Source: Pseudomonas putida (GTDB taxonomy: Bacteria > Pseudomonadota > Gammaproteobacteria > Pseudomonadales > Pseudomonadaceae). From it: a stretch of DNA of 64,000 nt. Positions 9,430 through 20,009 of the stretch are shown here, one piece after another (the first letter of the stretch is position 1; the number at the start of each line of letters is the position of its first letter). The DNA is taken from assembly GCF_025905425.1 (NCBI RefSeq), contig NZ_CP109603.1, forward strand, positions 4,604,501 through 4,668,500, read 5' to 3'. The translations under genes and the position numbers were made by a program. The notes under the pieces are model-generated. The model did not search any database and was not told where the DNA came from. It saw only the letters and a program-made list of their open reading frames with translations.

Positions 9430-10497
9430 TCAGCCCTGCGACAGCAGCTGACGCAGGTCGATGACCGCAGCGTTGGCCCGGGAGATGTAGTTGGCCATGA
9501 CCAGCGAGTGGTTAGCCCACATGCCGAAGCCGCTGCCGTTGAGCACCATCGGGCTCCACAGCGCTTCCTGCGAGGCTTCCAGCTCACGGATGATCTGGCG
9601 CACGCTCACCGTGGCGTTCTTCTTGGCCAGTACGTCGGCGAAGTCCACCTCGATGGCCCGCAGCAGGTGCGACAGCGCCCAGGCCTGGCCACGGGCTTCG
9701 TAGAACACGTTGTCGATCTGCAGCCATGGGGTTTCGACCAGTTCCTCGTCAACCTGCGGCGCCTGGCCAGGCTGTACCGACTCGGTCTTGAGGGTCGTGT
9801 TGAGCTTGACCCGGCCAACGCTGGCCGACAGGCGCTGCGACAGCGAACCCAGACGGGTAGCCACATCGCCCAGCCAGTTGTTCAGGTTGTCGGCGCGGGT
9901 GTAGAAGATCGCGCCCTTGTCGCCTGCGGCAAGGCGTGTCTGGTAGCGGTTAAGCGACTTGATGCCTTCCTCGAATTCCGACTCGCTCGACGGCAGGATC
10001 CAGCTTTTGTTGTCAAAGTTGAAGCGCGGTTCGGCCTTGGCCAGGTCGGCGTCTTCAGTGGACTGCGACTGCGAGCGGGCGAAGTCCTTGCGCAGTGCGC
10101 GGGACAGGTCGCGGACCTGAACCAGCACGCCGTATTCCCAGCTCGGCATGTTGTCCATCCACAGCCCCGGCGGGAAGCGGTCGTTGGAAATGTAGCCACC
10201 TGGCTTGTCCAGCAAGGTACCGGCGACGGTTTTGAGGGTTTCGATGGTGGTGTAGCCAACTACCATCTGCTGGCCGTTACGCTCGGCCGCGGCCTGGGCG
10301 TTCTGCTGCACCGGGAACAGCTCCGGCTCCTGGCTCCAGTACCAGCCCAGGCCGATGCAGACCAGCAGGTACAGACCGATCAGGGTACCCAGGGCACGGC
10401 TCCAGAGGCCGCCAAGGTAGCTACGGGCGGCGGCGCCACGGCCATCAACACGCTCGCGGGGTTCGGCTTTGGCCTCGCGGTTTTTCCAGTCCAGCAT
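9430..10497 (-). CDS. DUF2333 family inner-membrane protein
   Basis: 355-residue protein of unknown function. A basic cytoplasmic head (MLDWKNREAKAEPRERVDGR) is followed by one membrane helix (LGTLIGLYLLVCIGLGWYW) and a long, mostly helical periplasmic part with DRFPPGLWMDNMPSWEYGVL. ATG 10497 is chosen because AAGGAC lies seven bases upstream and the sequence begins the conserved head; the frame stays open to 10620 but that extension has no conserved features. Probably co-transcribed with the Nudix gene, which begins two bases after its stop. Confidence 0.9.
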   Translation of the reverse strand: MLDWKNREAKAEPRERVDGRGAAARSYLGGLWSRALGTLIGLYLLVCIGLGWYWSQEPELFPVQQNAQAAAERNGQQMVVGYTTIETLKTVAGTLLDKPGGYISNDRFPPGLWMDNMPSWEYGVLVQVRDLSRALRKDFARSQSQSTEDADLAKAEPRFNFDNKSWILPSSESEFEEGIKSLNRYQTRLAAGDKGAIFYTRADNLNNWLGDVATRLGSLSQRLSASVGRVKLNTTLKTESVQPGQAPQVDEELVETPWLQIDNVFYEARGQAWALSHLLRAIEVDFADVLAKKNATVSVRQIIRELEASQEALWSPMVLNGSGFGMWANHSLVMANYISRANAAVIDLRQLLSQG

Positions 10498-10747
10498 GGC
10501 ATTGTCCTTAATCAGTCTCGACGGTTCAGGGGCTTGGACCACAGGCGTGCGCCAGGGTGCCACGGCAAGCCCGCGTCGCAGCACTATAAAGCAGACATGG
10601 CCGTACGCATAAGCGACCAAGCAGTCAGTAACTGAATATTCGTTCTAAACCCTTTGTTGACTGAGGGCACTCACCCAAAGGAAAAGAGCTGCTAGCATAG
10701 AGCCATCATCGAACCTGCATACCCCCCCACCCATAAGTAGCCAGGAC

Positions 10748-12106
10748 ATGAGCGAAGCAGTCGATCCGAGCCAGCAGAGCCCCGCCCAGCACCTGTCGCG
10801 TACCGGCCTGCGCAAGGATGACCAGCTCAACCAGGTGCCGTTGCCGCCCCTGCGCAAGCCGGTGTACATCCTGCTGCAGGACCATGAGCGCGCCCAGCGT
10901 CTGGCCCAGCAGCTGGAGTTTTTCGGCCTCGGCGTACAGGCCCTGTTCAGTGCCGATGCGTTTCGCGCATCGCTCGCTGAATGCCCGCCATCGGCCATCG
11001 TCATGGACGTCGACTTCACCGGCGCCGGCCAGGGCCTGCTTTTGGCCGCCCAGGCTCAGCAACGTGCGCAGCAGCCAATTCCGCTGCTGTTCTTTAGCCA
11101 TCACGAAACCGACACCCCCACCCGGCTTGCCGCCGTGCGTGCTGGCGGCAAGGAGTTCCTGACCGGCACTCTAGAGGCCTCCAGCCTGCTGGAGAAGGTC
11201 GAACTGCTGACCAACGCGACCCCGCACGACCCGCTGCGGGTGCTGATCATCGACGACTCGCGCACCCAGGCGCTGCACACTGAGCGGGTGCTCAGCAGCG
11301 CAGGCATGATCACCCGCAGCCTCACCGACCCGATCGGCACCATGGCGGAACTGGCCGACTTCCAGCCCGACCTGATCATCCTCGACCTGTACATGCCCGC
11401 CTGCACCGGCCCGGAGCTGGCCAAGGTGATCCGCCACAACGACCGCTACGTCAGTGTGCCGATCATCTACCTGTCGGCCGAGGACGACCTGGACAAGCAA
11501 CTCGATGCCATGAGCGAAGGCGGTGATGATTTCCTGACCAAGCCGTTTCGTTCGCGCCACCTGATCACCACCGTGCGCAACCGCGCCGCCCGCGCCCGCC
11601 ACCTCAAGGCACGCATGGTGCGTGACAGCCTCACCGGGCTGTACAACCACACTCATATCCTGCAACTGCTCGAAGACTGCAGCTTCCGCGCCCGGCGCGA
11701 GCAGCAGCCGTTGAGCTTCGCCATGCTCGATATCGACCGCTTCAAGCAAATCAACGACCGCCATGGCCACCCCATGGGCGACCGGGTGATCAAGAGCCTG
11801 GCATTGTTCCTCAAGCAACGGCTGCGCAAGACCGACTTCATCGGCCGTTATGGCGGCGAAGAGTTTGCCATCGTCATGCCCAATACCGCACTGGACGCTG
11901 CGCACAAGGTGCTGGACGAAATCCGCCGGCGTTTTGCCGAGATCCTTTATCCGGCGCAGCCGCGTGACCTGAACTGCACGTTCAGCGCCGGCGTGGTACA
12001 GCTGGACGACGAGCTGGATGCACTGACCATGGCCAGCGCAGCGGACGAGGCGTTGTACCGGGCCAAGCACGCGGGGCGTAACTGCGTGGTGCGCGTGGAG
12101 CCCTAG
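10748..12106 (+). CDS. Two-receiver response regulator with GGDEF diguanylate cyclase (PleD-like layout)
   Basis: 452-residue REC-REC-GGDEF protein predicted to make cyclic di-GMP from two GTP. REC1 (about 38-155) keeps an Asp in SAIVMDVDFTG, but where a receiver Lys-Pro is expected it has FLTGTL, so it is probably not a normal phospho-acceptor. REC2 (about 162-280) has the acidic pair IIDDS, phospho-Asp in LIILDLYMP and Lys in FLTKPF. The cyclase has RYGGEEFAIV and an inhibitory I-site RKTD five residues earlier. The Shine-Dalgarno (CAGGAC) is unusually close to ATG 10748. No sensor kinase is adjacent. Confidence 0.93.
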   Translation: MSEAVDPSQQSPAQHLSRTGLRKDDQLNQVPLPPLRKPVYILLQDHERAQRLAQQLEFFGLGVQALFSADAFRASLAECPPSAIVMDVDFTGAGQGLLLAAQAQQRAQQPIPLLFFSHHETDTPTRLAAVRAGGKEFLTGTLEASSLLEKVELLTNATPHDPLRVLIIDDSRTQALHTERVLSSAGMITRSLTDPIGTMAELADFQPDLIILDLYMPACTGPELAKVIRHNDRYVSVPIIYLSAEDDLDKQLDAMSEGGDDFLTKPFRSRHLITTVRNRAARARHLKARMVRDSLTGLYNHTHILQLLEDCSFRARREQQPLSFAMLDIDRFKQINDRHGHPMGDRVIKSLALFLKQRLRKTDFIGRYGGEEFAIVMPNTALDAAHKVLDEIRRRFAEILYPAQPRDLNCTFSAGVVQLDDELDALTMASAADEALYRAKHAGRNCVVRVEP

Positions 12107-12222
12107 GCAGGCAAAGTGCCATCTTTTTTTTGACGCCAGGACACAGACGTCATCACTGCGTAACAAAACCGCAATAACTTCAGGCGCTTACCTCGCCCCC
12201 TCCCCGCAGGAAGTTCGCGGCT

Positions 12223-14184
12223 ATGCGCCTGAAGTGGCTGACCAATTTCAACACCCTGTTGCTGGTGACTGTCTGTATCGCCCTCGGCGTGACCTTGTGG
12301 TGGTCACAGCGTGCCCTGGAGCGCCCCTATCAGATGATGGAGCGCTACCTGGGCCTGTCCCAGCAGTTCCAGAACCAGGCGGCGCGCAACATTCAGGCCT
12401 ATTTGGCCAGCGGTGATGCCTTGCGCCATGCCGCCGCCATGGAGGCCAACCAACAGTTGCAGGCGGCATTGGCCGAATGGCCCGACGCGCTGGCCAACAA
12501 ACTGCGCCCCAGCCTCGACAGCCTGCAGGCCTTTACCGCCGAAGAACTGCTGGCGGCCGGCAAGTTGGCCGGCGACCCGCAAGCACTGCTGTTGCAGGCC
12601 GAGCGCGAACTGGGGGCCAACTTCGAACAACTGGCCGGTTACGCCCGCGACAGCGGCAGTGCCGAGGCCAACCGTTACCTGGTGCCCTTGCTTGATGCCA
12701 GCGTGCACCTGGGGCGCCTGTCGCTGGCCCGCGACAAGCTGGTCAGCAGCGGCCGCCCGGAACTGGCCGACGAAGTGGAGCGCGAGCTGCAACTGATCCG
12801 CACCCAGGCTCAGGCCCTCGACAGCTTGCCGTTGTTGGGCATTACCCGTGCGGCCGAGTCCAATGCCGACGATTTCGCCGCCATGATGGGCCTTCAAACC
12901 CAGGCCAGCGAGCAGCAGGAAGACATCGCCGTGGGCCTGAAGCGCGAACTGCAGAGCCTGCTCAATCGCTACCCGGCCGAACTGCAACGCACCCGCGAGC
13001 AGATCGAGCGCCGCGCCGCCCTGGCCGCCAGCACTGGCCAGCGCCTCGACGCGGTGCAACACGCCATCGCCGGGCTGGAGCCGGAAGTCCGTGGCGAGCA
13101 CGCCAAAATTGCCGCCGAAGTGCGTATCAGCCAAGGCCTGATGATTGGCCTGATCCTGCTGATCGCCCTGCTCATCGACACCCTGCAAAGGCGCTTGGCG
13201 CGCACCTTGACCAGCCTGGCCCCGGCCCTGTCGCACTGGGCCGAGGGCGACTTCGCCGCCCCCATCAGCCTGGGCAAGACCAACCGCGAGCTGCACGACA
13301 TCCAGGCATCGCTCAACCGCCTGCGCCAGTACCTGGTGGAGCTGGTCGGCACCCTGCGCCACAATGCCGAGCAAGTGGCTGGCAGCAGCCACGCCCTGGC
13401 CGGCATGAGCGCCGCTCTGCACGACGGTGCCGAGCGCCAGGCCGGCGACACCGGGCAGATCCGCGACGCGCTGGGTGAGTTGGAAGCGACCATTCAGCAA
13501 GTGGCCGGCGATGCCAGCGCGGCCGCCGACGCCAGCCGCGATGCAGGGCGGGCGGTGGAACACGGCCAGGCGGTGATCGGCCAGAGCTTGTCGGGTTTGC
13601 GTGAGCTGGTCGACGAGGTGCAGGGCAATGCCCGCATGATCGAACAGTTGGCTGAAGAGTCCGCCACCATTGGCGGTGTGTTGACGGTGATCCGCTCGAT
13701 TGCCGAGCAGACCAACCTGCTGGCCCTCAACGCCGCGATCGAAGCCGCCCGCGCCGGCGAAATGGGCCGCGGCTTCGCCGTGGTGGCTGATGAAGTGCGC
13801 TCGCTGGCACAGCGCACTACGGGCGCGACCGGCGAGATCCAGGCGCTGATCGACCGTTTGCAACAAGCGGCTAGAGGCTCGGTGGCGGGCATGCGGGCCC
13901 AGCTCGAACATGCCGAAGCCACCGCCAACCAGGCCCAGGCTGCAGATGGCGCGCTGGATGAAATCGTCCGCGCCATTCGGACCATTGCCGATACCGCCGT
14001 GCGAATTGCCGATGTCACGGCGCAACAGAGCGGCGCGGTGAGCGAGATTCGCGACCACAGCGAACGGATTCATGCGTTGGGCGAGGACAACTTGCAGCGC
14101 ATTGGCGAGGGGCGTGAGCAAGGGGAGCAATTGCTGAACCTGGGCAGCGAGCTGAGTACGGCTGTGCGGGCGTTCAGGGTTTGA
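12223..14184 (+). CDS. Methyl-accepting chemotaxis protein
   Basis: 653-residue transmembrane chemoreceptor. One helix at about 8-28 ([17 protein letters not shown]), a wholly helical periplasmic sensor of about 270 residues, a second helix at about 305-322 ([15 protein letters not shown]), a HAMP region, then a long coiled-coil signalling domain. The hairpin tip [21 protein letters not shown] with [18 protein letters not shown] is canonical. The C terminus lacks an obvious CheR-binding pentapeptide. The ligand is unknown; the large helical sensor suggests a helical-bimodular or related type. Confidence 0.93.
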   Translation: MRLKWLTNFNTLLLVTVCIALGVTLWWSQRALERPYQMMERYLGLSQQFQNQAARNIQAYLASGDALRHAAAMEANQQLQAALAEWPDALANKLRPSLDSLQAFTAEELLAAGKLAGDPQALLLQAERELGANFEQLAGYARDSGSAEANRYLVPLLDASVHLGRLSLARDKLVSSGRPELADEVERELQLIRTQAQALDSLPLLGITRAAESNADDFAAMMGLQTQASEQQEDIAVGLKRELQSLLNRYPAELQRTREQIERRAALAASTGQRLDAVQHAIAGLEPEVRGEHAKIAAEVRISQGLMIGLILLIALLIDTLQRRLARTLTSLAPALSHWAEGDFAAPISLGKTNRELHDIQASLNRLRQYLVELVGTLRHNAEQVAGSSHALAGMSAALHDGAERQAGDTGQIRDALGELEATIQQVAGDASAAADASRDAGRAVEHGQAVIGQSLSGLRELVDEVQGNARMIEQLAEESATIGGVLTVIRSIAEQTNLLALNAAIEAARAGEMGRGFAVVADEVRSLAQRTTGATGEIQALIDRLQQAARGSVAGMRAQLEHAEATANQAQAADGALDEIVRAIRTIADTAVRIADVTAQQSGAVSEIRDHSERIHALGEDNLQRIGEGREQGEQLLNLGSELSTAVRAFRV

Positions 14185-14199
14185 TTGTTTGCCTGTGCC

Positions 14200-14295
14200 G
14201 GCCCTTTCGCGGGGCAAGCCCGCTCCCACAGGATCTTCTCTGCGTTCGAGGTTGGCGGTAAACCTGTGGGAGCGGGCTTGCCCCGCGAAAGGGCC
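14200..14295. repeat. REPIN (long perfect class-A inverted pair)
   Basis: Arms of 33 bases (14200-14232 and 14263-14295) are perfect reverse complements, each containing TTCGCGGGGCAAGCCCGCTC. It fills the gap between the chemoreceptor and dsbD and may act as a transcript-end hairpin. Confidence 0.93.
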
Positions 14296-14404
14296 AGTAC
14301 AGGCGAATCAGCCATCGGCCATGTGTCGCACTCCCAGACGCCACACGCCAAACCAAGACCAACTCCGCTATCATGCCCAGCACGTTCCACCTCGCGAGTC
14401 CGCC

Positions 14405-16183
14405 ATGCGCCGCCTGTTTCTCCTGCTGTTCCTGCTGCTGGCCAGCCCTGCCTTCGCCACGGGCCTGCTCGACAATCGCCCCAGCGCCACCCTCGGCGCC
14501 GCTTCGCTGTCCAACACCGCCGATTTCCTGCCCGTGCACGAAGCGTTCAAGCTCAGCCTGATCCAGGCCGACGCCCAAACCATCAAGCTGCGCTTCGTCG
14601 CCACCGACGGCTATTACCTTTACCGCCACCGTTTCCAGTTCCGCACGGAACCGGCCGACGTTGCCTTGGGCGCGCCCGTCATCCCCAAGGGCGAAGCCAA
14701 GCACGACGAGTTCTTCGGTGACGTCGAGGTGTATCACGGTGTGCTCGACATCGAACTGCCACGCACCGACCCACGCGCATTCACCCTGTTGGTGGGGTAC
14801 CAAGGTTGCGCCGACAAGGGCCTGTGCTACCCGCCGGAAACCGAGCGCCTGAGCATCGATGGCGAAGGTGGCACCCGCAGCGCGGCACCTGCCACAGGTG
14901 AACAGGCCTGGAGCTGGAAATCCCTGCTGCTGTTCTTCCTCGCCGGCGTCGGCCTGACCTTCACCCCCTGTGTACTGCCGATGCTGCCGATCCTCTCTGG
15001 CGTGGTCCTGCGCGGCCAGGCCGGCGGCCTGCGCGGCCTTGCGCTGTCGCTTGCTTACGTCATTTCGATGGCTGCCAGCTTCGCCGTGCTGGGCGCGCTG
15101 ATGGGCCTGTTCGGCGCGGGCCTGAACCTGCAGGCGCGGCTGCAGTCGGCGTGGATTCTGGTGCCTTTCGCGCTGTTCTTCGTGGTGTTCGCCCTGGCCA
15201 TGTTCGGCCTGTTCGAACTGAAGCTGCCGCACGCCTTGAACAGTCGCCTGGACACGCTCGCCCACCGCACCAAAGGTGGCTCGCTAGTAGGTGCGGCGGT
15301 ACTGGGTGTGCTCTCCAGCCTGCTGGTGTCGCCTTGCGTGTCGGCGCCACTGGCCGGTGCGCTGCTTTATATCAGCGCCAGCGGCGATGCCTTGGGGGGC
15401 GCGCTGAAGCTGTTCGCCCTGGGCCTGGGCATGGGTGCGCCGTTGCTGCTGGTGGCCACCGGCGGGGCGGCCTGGCTGCCAAAGAGCGGGCCTTGGCTGA
15501 ACACGGTGAAAAACGCCATCGGTGTGTTGCTGCTGGGCCTGGCCATCGGCCTGCTCAGCCGCGTACTGCCGGGGCCGCTGACCTTGCTGCTGGTCGGCTT
15601 CCTGGCGGCCGGCGTGGCGTTATTCCTTGGCGCCCTGGAATTCGTCATCAAGACCCCGCGCCAGCGCCTGGCGCAACTGCTCGGCCTGGCCTTGCTGGTC
15701 TACGCCCTCGCCTGCTGGTACGGCGCCCTGAACGGCCAGGGCGACCCCCTGCGTCCATTGCCTGCACCCACCCTGGCCGCAGGCGGCACCAGCCCCGCCG
15801 CCACGGCCGATGCCTGGCAAACCATCACCACCCCCGCCGCGCTCGACGCCGCCCTGGCCCAGGCCAAGACCGCCGGCCAGCCGGTGCTGCTCGACTGGTA
15901 CGCCGACTGGTGCATCAGTTGCAAGGTGATCGAGCACGAAGTGCTCAATGCACCCCAGGTGCAATCGCAACTGAGCGCCTTCACCTTGCTGCGCTTCGAC
16001 ATCACCGAAAGCAATGCCGAGCAACGCCCCCTGCTGGACCGCTATCAACTGTTCGGCCCGCCTGCGCTGTTGTTCTTTGCACCGAACGGCAGCGAAATGA
16101 CCACTGATCGGGTGATTGGCGAGATAAACGCCGGCGATTTTGCCGGGGTTGTGACGCGCGTGCGCGGCAAACTCGGTCTATAA
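14405..16183 (+). CDS. dsbD: Thiol:disulfide interchange protein DsbD
   Basis: Inner-membrane reductant conveyor passing electrons from cytoplasmic thioredoxin to periplasmic DsbC/DsbE-type proteins. 592 residues. Signal peptide [19 protein letters not shown]-terminal domain with cysteine pair Cys135/Cys141 ([14 protein letters not shown]). Eight-helix membrane domain with the paired cysteines Cys189 (FTPCVLP) and Cys311 ([11 protein letters not shown]). C-terminal thioredoxin domain with active site WCISC (Cys503/Cys506). All six redox cysteines are present. ATG 14405 begins the signal peptide; upstream in-frame codons are REP sequence. Confidence 0.96.
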   Translation: MRRLFLLLFLLLASPAFATGLLDNRPSATLGAASLSNTADFLPVHEAFKLSLIQADAQTIKLRFVATDGYYLYRHRFQFRTEPADVALGAPVIPKGEAKHDEFFGDVEVYHGVLDIELPRTDPRAFTLLVGYQGCADKGLCYPPETERLSIDGEGGTRSAAPATGEQAWSWKSLLLFFLAGVGLTFTPCVLPMLPILSGVVLRGQAGGLRGLALSLAYVISMAASFAVLGALMGLFGAGLNLQARLQSAWILVPFALFFVVFALAMFGLFELKLPHALNSRLDTLAHRTKGGSLVGAAVLGVLSSLLVSPCVSAPLAGALLYISASGDALGGALKLFALGLGMGAPLLLVATGGAAWLPKSGPWLNTVKNAIGVLLLGLAIGLLSRVLPGPLTLLLVGFLAAGVALFLGALEFVIKTPRQRLAQLLGLALLVYALACWYGALNGQGDPLRPLPAPTLAAGGTSPAATADAWQTITTPAALDAALAQAKTAGQPVLLDWYADWCISCKVIEHEVLNAPQVQSQLSAFTLLRFDITESNAEQRPLLDRYQLFGPPALLFFAPNGSEMTTDRVIGEINAGDFAGVVTRVRGKLGL

Positions 16184-16362
16184 CTTCCCGCGGGCCACGA
16201 AAAATCCTCAATAGAGTGACCGGATTTAATCATCCGGTCACATACTTCGCGCGAATCTCGGACATCGTGCTGGCTATTGCAGGGAACTGGACACTTGCAG
16301 TCGCTTTGCGGCACACTCGCCGCGCTGTGTCGAATTGCCCTACAAATCCAAGGAATCCGCAG

Positions 16363-16815
16363 ATGGCTACGCTACTGGTGCTCCACGGCCCCAACCTCAA
16401 CCTGCTCGGGACCCGCGAGCCGGGCCACTACGGCGCCGTGACCCTGGCCCAGATCAACCAGGACCTGGAGCAACGTGCCCGCGCCGCAGGCCACCATCTG
16501 CAATACCTGCAGAGCAATGCCGAATACGAACTGATCGACCGCATTCACGCCGCACGCAACGAGGGTGTGGACTTCATCCTGATCAATCCGGCTGCTTTCA
16601 CCCACACAAGTGTCGCATTACGTGACGCATTGCTTGCGGTGAGCATCCCATTCATCGAAGTGCACCTGTCCAACGTGCACAAACGCGAACCGTTCCGTCA
16701 CCACTCCTACTTTTCCGATGTAGCCGTAGGGGTGATTTGCGGCTTGGGCGCCAGCGGTTATCGCCTGGCCCTGGAGTCCGCGCTGGAACAACTGGCTGCC
16801 AACGCACAGCCCTGA
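16363..16815 (+). CDS. aroQ: Type II 3-dehydroquinate dehydratase
   Basis: Third step of the shikimate pathway, 3-dehydroquinate to 3-dehydroshikimate. 150 residues, the usual length. Signature [20 protein letters not shown] with the catalytic tyrosine, then [16 protein letters not shown] and [20 protein letters not shown] 16363 has AAGGAATCCGCAG upstream; an upstream extension in frame to 16216 is not conserved. It precedes accBC, the usual order in Pseudomonas. Confidence 0.97.
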   Translation: MATLLVLHGPNLNLLGTREPGHYGAVTLAQINQDLEQRARAAGHHLQYLQSNAEYELIDRIHAARNEGVDFILINPAAFTHTSVALRDALLAVSIPFIEVHLSNVHKREPFRHHSYFSDVAVGVICGLGASGYRLALESALEQLAANAQP

Positions 16816-16915
16816 TGACAGAGACCCTGGCCTAAGTGGGCCGGGGTTAGAGAGAAACGTTTTAGACACGTTTTCAATTACGCCCCCTGACCGAACCTTT
16901 GGGAGTTGATGATTA

Positions 16916-17380
16916 ATGGATATCCGTAAAGTCAAGAAACTGATCGAACTGCTGGAAGAGTCTGGCATCGACGAACTGGAGATCAAGGAAGGCGAAGAGT
17001 CGGTCCGTATCAGCCGTCACAGCAAGACCCCAGCTGCTCAACAGTTCTACGCACCGGCCCCGATGGCTGCCGCACCTGTAGCGGCTCCAGCCGCTGCCGC
17101 CGCTGCACCTGCCGCCGAAGCCGCTGCCGCTGCACCTGCCCTGAAAGGCACCGTGGTTCGCTCGCCAATGGTCGGTACCTTCTACCGCAAGCCATCGCCG
17201 ACCTCGCCTAACTTCGCTGAAGTTGGCCAGTCGGTGAAAAAAGGCGACACCCTGTGCATCGTCGAAGCCATGAAGATGATGAACCACATCGAAGCCGAGT
17301 TCGGCGGTGTCATCGACGCCATCCTGGTAGAAGACGGCCAGCCGGTTGAGTTCGACCAGCCGCTGTTCACCATCGTTTGA
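16916..17380 (+). CDS. accB: Biotin carboxyl carrier protein of acetyl-CoA carboxylase
   Basis: Carries the biotin that shuttles carboxylate from AccC to the AccAD transferase at the first committed step of fatty-acid synthesis. 154 residues: N-terminal domain to about 40, a low-complexity Ala/Pro linker (about 41-75), then the biotinyl domain with the target Lys120 in [12 protein letters not shown]. The leader of about 100 bases after aroQ could host regulation. accC follows after 17 bases. Confidence 0.97.
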   Translation: MDIRKVKKLIELLEESGIDELEIKEGEESVRISRHSKTPAAQQFYAPAPMAAAPVAAPAAAAAAPAAEAAAAAPALKGTVVRSPMVGTFYRKPSPTSPNFAEVGQSVKKGDTLCIVEAMKMMNHIEAEFGGVIDAILVEDGQPVEFDQPLFTIV

Positions 17381-17397
17381 ACCGCGGAGAGCCAACG

Positions 17398-18753
17398 ATG
17401 TCTGCGAAGCTCGAAAAAGTCCTGATCGCCAACCGCGGGGAAATTGCCCTGCGGATCCTGCGTGCCTGCAAAGAGCTGGGCATCAAGACCGTCGCCGTGC
17501 ACTCCACGGCTGACCGCGAACTGATGCACCTGGGCCTGGCAGACGAATCGGTCTGCATCGGTCCTGCGCCATCCAAAGGTTCCTACCTGCACATCCCGGC
17601 GATCATCGCTGCCGCCGAAGTGACTGGCGCCACCGCGATCCACCCGGGCTACGGCTTCCTGGCCGAAAACGCCGACTTTGCCGAGCAGGTAGAGAAATCC
17701 GGTTTCGCCTTCATCGGCCCCAAAGCCGACACCATTCGCCTGATGGGCGACAAGGTTTCGGCCAAGGACGCGATGATCAAGTCGGGCGTACCGACCGTAC
17801 CAGGCTCTGACGGCCCGCTGCCGGAAGACGAAGAAGTCGCCCTGGCGATTGCCCGCGACGTCGGCTACCCGGTGATCATCAAGGCCGCCGGTGGCGGTGG
17901 TGGTCGCGGCATGCGTGTGGTGCACAAGGAAGAGGACCTGATCTCTTCGGCCAAGCTGACCCGTACCGAAGCCGGTGCTGCGTTCGGCAACCCGATGGTC
18001 TACCTGGAGAAGTTCCTGACCAACCCACGTCACGTGGAAGTTCAGGTACTGTCCGACGGCCAAGGCAACGCCATCCACCTGGGCGACCGTGACTGCTCGC
18101 TGCAGCGCCGCCACCAGAAGGTGCTGGAAGAAGCGCCGGCACCGGGCATCGACGAGAAGGCCCGTCAGGAAGTCTTCAAGCGTTGCGTCGATGCGTGCAT
18201 CGAAATCGGCTACCGCGGTGCGGGTACTTTCGAGTTCCTGTACGAGAACGGTAACTTCTACTTCATCGAGATGAACACCCGCGTACAGGTTGAGCATCCG
18301 GTGTCGGAAATGGTCACTGGCATCGACATCGTCAAGGAGATGCTCAGCATCGCCGCTGGCAACAAGCTGTCGTTCCGCCAGGAAGACGTGGTGATTCGTG
18401 GTCACTCCCTGGAGTGCCGGATCAACGCCGAAGACCCGAAGAAGTTCATCCCGAGCCCAGGCAAGGTCAAGCACTTCCACGCCCCAGGTGGCAACGGCGT
18501 TCGCGTCGATTCGCACCTGTACAGCGGTTATTCGGTTCCGCCGAACTACGACTCGCTGATCGGCAAGCTGATCACCTACGGCAAGGACCGCGAAGAAGCC
18601 ATGGCGCGCATGCGCAATGCCCTGGACGAGATCGTCGTCGACGGCATCAAGACCAACATCCCGCTGCACCGCGACCTGGTGCGTGATGAAGGTTTCTGCA
18701 AAGGCGGCGTCAACATTCACTACCTCGAGCACAAACTGGCCAGCCAGGAGTGA
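17398..18753 (+). CDS. accC: Biotin carboxylase subunit of acetyl-CoA carboxylase
   Basis: ATP-grasp enzyme that carboxylates biotin on AccB. 451 residues, full length. Seen: [20 protein letters not shown], the glycine-rich loop [38 protein letters not shown] and [25 protein letters not shown] 17398 gives [26 protein letters not shown] supplies the Shine-Dalgarno. Same operon as accB; a strong terminator follows. Confidence 0.98.
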   Translation: MSAKLEKVLIANRGEIALRILRACKELGIKTVAVHSTADRELMHLGLADESVCIGPAPSKGSYLHIPAIIAAAEVTGATAIHPGYGFLAENADFAEQVEKSGFAFIGPKADTIRLMGDKVSAKDAMIKSGVPTVPGSDGPLPEDEEVALAIARDVGYPVIIKAAGGGGGRGMRVVHKEEDLISSAKLTRTEAGAAFGNPMVYLEKFLTNPRHVEVQVLSDGQGNAIHLGDRDCSLQRRHQKVLEEAPAPGIDEKARQEVFKRCVDACIEIGYRGAGTFEFLYENGNFYFIEMNTRVQVEHPVSEMVTGIDIVKEMLSIAAGNKLSFRQEDVVIRGHSLECRINAEDPKKFIPSPGKVKHFHAPGGNGVRVDSHLYSGYSVPPNYDSLIGKLITYGKDREEAMARMRNALDEIVVDGIKTNIPLHRDLVRDEGFCKGGVNIHYLEHKLASQE

Positions 18754-18772
18754 TCGCGTAGTGTGATGTACC

Positions 18773-18802
18773 AAAAACCCCGGACGAGTTCCGGGGTTTT
18801 TT
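18773..18802 (+). terminator. Rho-independent terminator after accBC
   Basis: Stem AAAAACCCCGGA / TTCCGGGGTTTTTT with loop CGAG, followed by a T run. It lies 20 bases after the accC stop. Confidence 0.93.
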
Positions 18803-18832
18803 ATTGGCTGGGATACCGTGCATGGCACCGGC

Positions 18833-18861
18833 TTCGCCGGTGTTCGCGGGGCGAGCCCGCT
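18833..18861. repeat. Left half of a REP interrupted by the IS110 element
   Basis: TTCGCGGGGCGAGCCCGCT is cut at 18861 where the element begins. The missing CCCACA half and the inverted partner REP are found beyond the other end, at 20105-20157. Confidence 0.85.
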
Positions 18862-18879
18862 TGTGTCTTGGAGAGGGAA

Positions 18880-18885
18880 TAGAAT
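18880..18885 (+). promoter_or_regulatory. Candidate -10 box completed by a -35 only in the circular form
   Basis: TAGAAT (18880-18885) is one base from TATAAT. In the integrated copy the hexamer 17 bases upstream is CCGCTT. If the element circularises, bases 20100-20104 plus 18862 make TTGCTT at exactly 17 bases spacing. A start near 18892 would begin just before the first bridge-RNA hairpin. Confidence 0.5.
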
Positions 18886-18897
18886 CTGAAGTGAGAG

Positions 18898-19039
18898 CGG
18901 TGAATGGCAAGCTGATAGCCCGAGGTGCCCAGAGCACGTGTGGGAGCAAAAGCTGCCATTCACCGTTCCACTTTGGCGAGAGCCCGAACAGTTGGATGAG
19001 GGGCGTAATCTCGAATCACAAGCGTGGGCCAAGCCAAAG
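18898..19039 (+). ncRNA. Predicted IS110 bridge RNA (target loop and donor loop)
   Basis: Two stem-loops lie in the leader. Target loop: perfect 12-bp stem CGGTGAATGGCA (18898-18909) / TGCCATTCACCG (18954-18965). Its loop holds AGCCCG (18917-18922), identical to the left target next to the core CT, and TGTGGGAGC (18939-18947), the exact reverse complement of the right target GCTCCCACA (20102-20110). Donor loop: stem CTTTGGC (18971-18977) / GCCAAAG (19033-19039) plus GCCC (18982-18985) / GGGC (19026-19029). Its loop holds ACAGTTG (18988-18994), identical to the right end (20096-20102), and CACAAGC (19017-19023), reverse complement of GCTTGTG across the left end. The order left-target, right-target, left-donor, right-donor guide matches the published IS621 layout. 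RNA ends are estimated. Confidence 0.82.
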
Positions 19040-19073
19040 CGCTCTCACTCCTTGAGTTTAAGAGGGTTTGGCC

Positions 19074-20009
19074 ATGTCTTCCTCTGTCGGCATCGATGTT
19101 TCCAGTGCCACACTTGCTGTTCACATCCGTCCTGAGGGGGTGAACTTCAGTGTTTCCAATGACTTGAAGGGATTCCAACTGCTCGTCGAAAAGCTTGGCG
19201 AGTATGCAATTTCAATGGTCTTGCTCGAAGCTACCGGTGGCTACGAGTGCAATGTCCTCAAAGCGCTGCAGGATGCCGATTTTCCGGTTTGCCGGATCAA
19301 TCCCAGTCGTGCCCGGGACTTTGCCAAGTCGATGGGTAAACGCGCCAAGACCGATCCCATTGACGCAGCTGTTTTGGCTCACCTGGCTGAAGTTATGCCC
19401 CCACGGCCTTGCCAGGTGATGACACCCGAGCGGGCTTTGCTGCGCGAACTGCTTATGCAGCGGGATCGCTTCGTCCAACAGCGCGACGATGACAAGCGGC
19501 GCCTGAAGCAGGCGCGGGCTCCCAGTGTTTGTTTGCGGTTGGAACAACACATCGCCTATCTGAAGGGTGAAATTCGAGCGCTGGAACAAGAGATCGCACA
19601 GCAGGCAGCAGCTTTGCCTGATGATCGGGTTAAACAGCTCACTCAAGTCAAAGGAATTGGTCTGATTACTGCCGGAAAGCTGATGGCCTTGCTGCCAGAG
19701 CTGGGCCAGGTGGATAAGAAGGAAATTGCCGCCTTGGTCGGTGTTGCGCCGTTCAACCAGGACAGCGGCAAGCAGTCGGGCAAGCGTTCAATCTGGGGGG
19801 GACGCTCACAAGTCAGGCGGGCGCTCTATATGGCCTGCTGGGTGGTGATACGGCACAACAAGGACTTCTGCGAGCGCTACAAAGCACTGCGAGCCCAGGG
19901 GAAGTGCGCGAAAGTATCGGTGGTGGCGTGTATGCGAGTATTGATAGTGAGGCTAAATGCGATGCTCAAGACCGGAACGCCCTGGAAGGAGCAAATAGCT
20001 CATTCGTAG
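19074..20009 (+). CDS. IS110-family DEDD recombinase (transposase)
   Basis: 311-residue RNA-guided recombinase by family. N-terminal RuvC-like DEDD domain: Asp8 (VGIDVSS), Glu52 (LLEATGGYE), Asp94 and Asp97 (AKTDPIDAAVLA). A coiled region sits at about 130-180. The C-terminal Tnp domain has QVKGIGLITAGKLMALLPE, then VAPFNQDSGKQSGKRS with the candidate catalytic Ser231. ATG 19074 follows AGAGGGTTTGGCC; a TTG two codons upstream is not preferred. The stop codon TAG lies inside the first arm of a REP-like hairpin. All catalytic residues are present, so the element may be active. Confidence 0.93.
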   Translation: MSSSVGIDVSSATLAVHIRPEGVNFSVSNDLKGFQLLVEKLGEYAISMVLLEATGGYECNVLKALQDADFPVCRINPSRARDFAKSMGKRAKTDPIDAAVLAHLAEVMPPRPCQVMTPERALLRELLMQRDRFVQQRDDDKRRLKQARAPSVCLRLEQHIAYLKGEIRALEQEIAQQAAALPDDRVKQLTQVKGIGLITAGKLMALLPELGQVDKKEIAALVGVAPFNQDSGKQSGKRSIWGGRSQVRRALYMACWVVIRHNKDFCERYKALRAQGKCAKVSVVACMRVLIVRLNAMLKTGTPWKEQIAHS

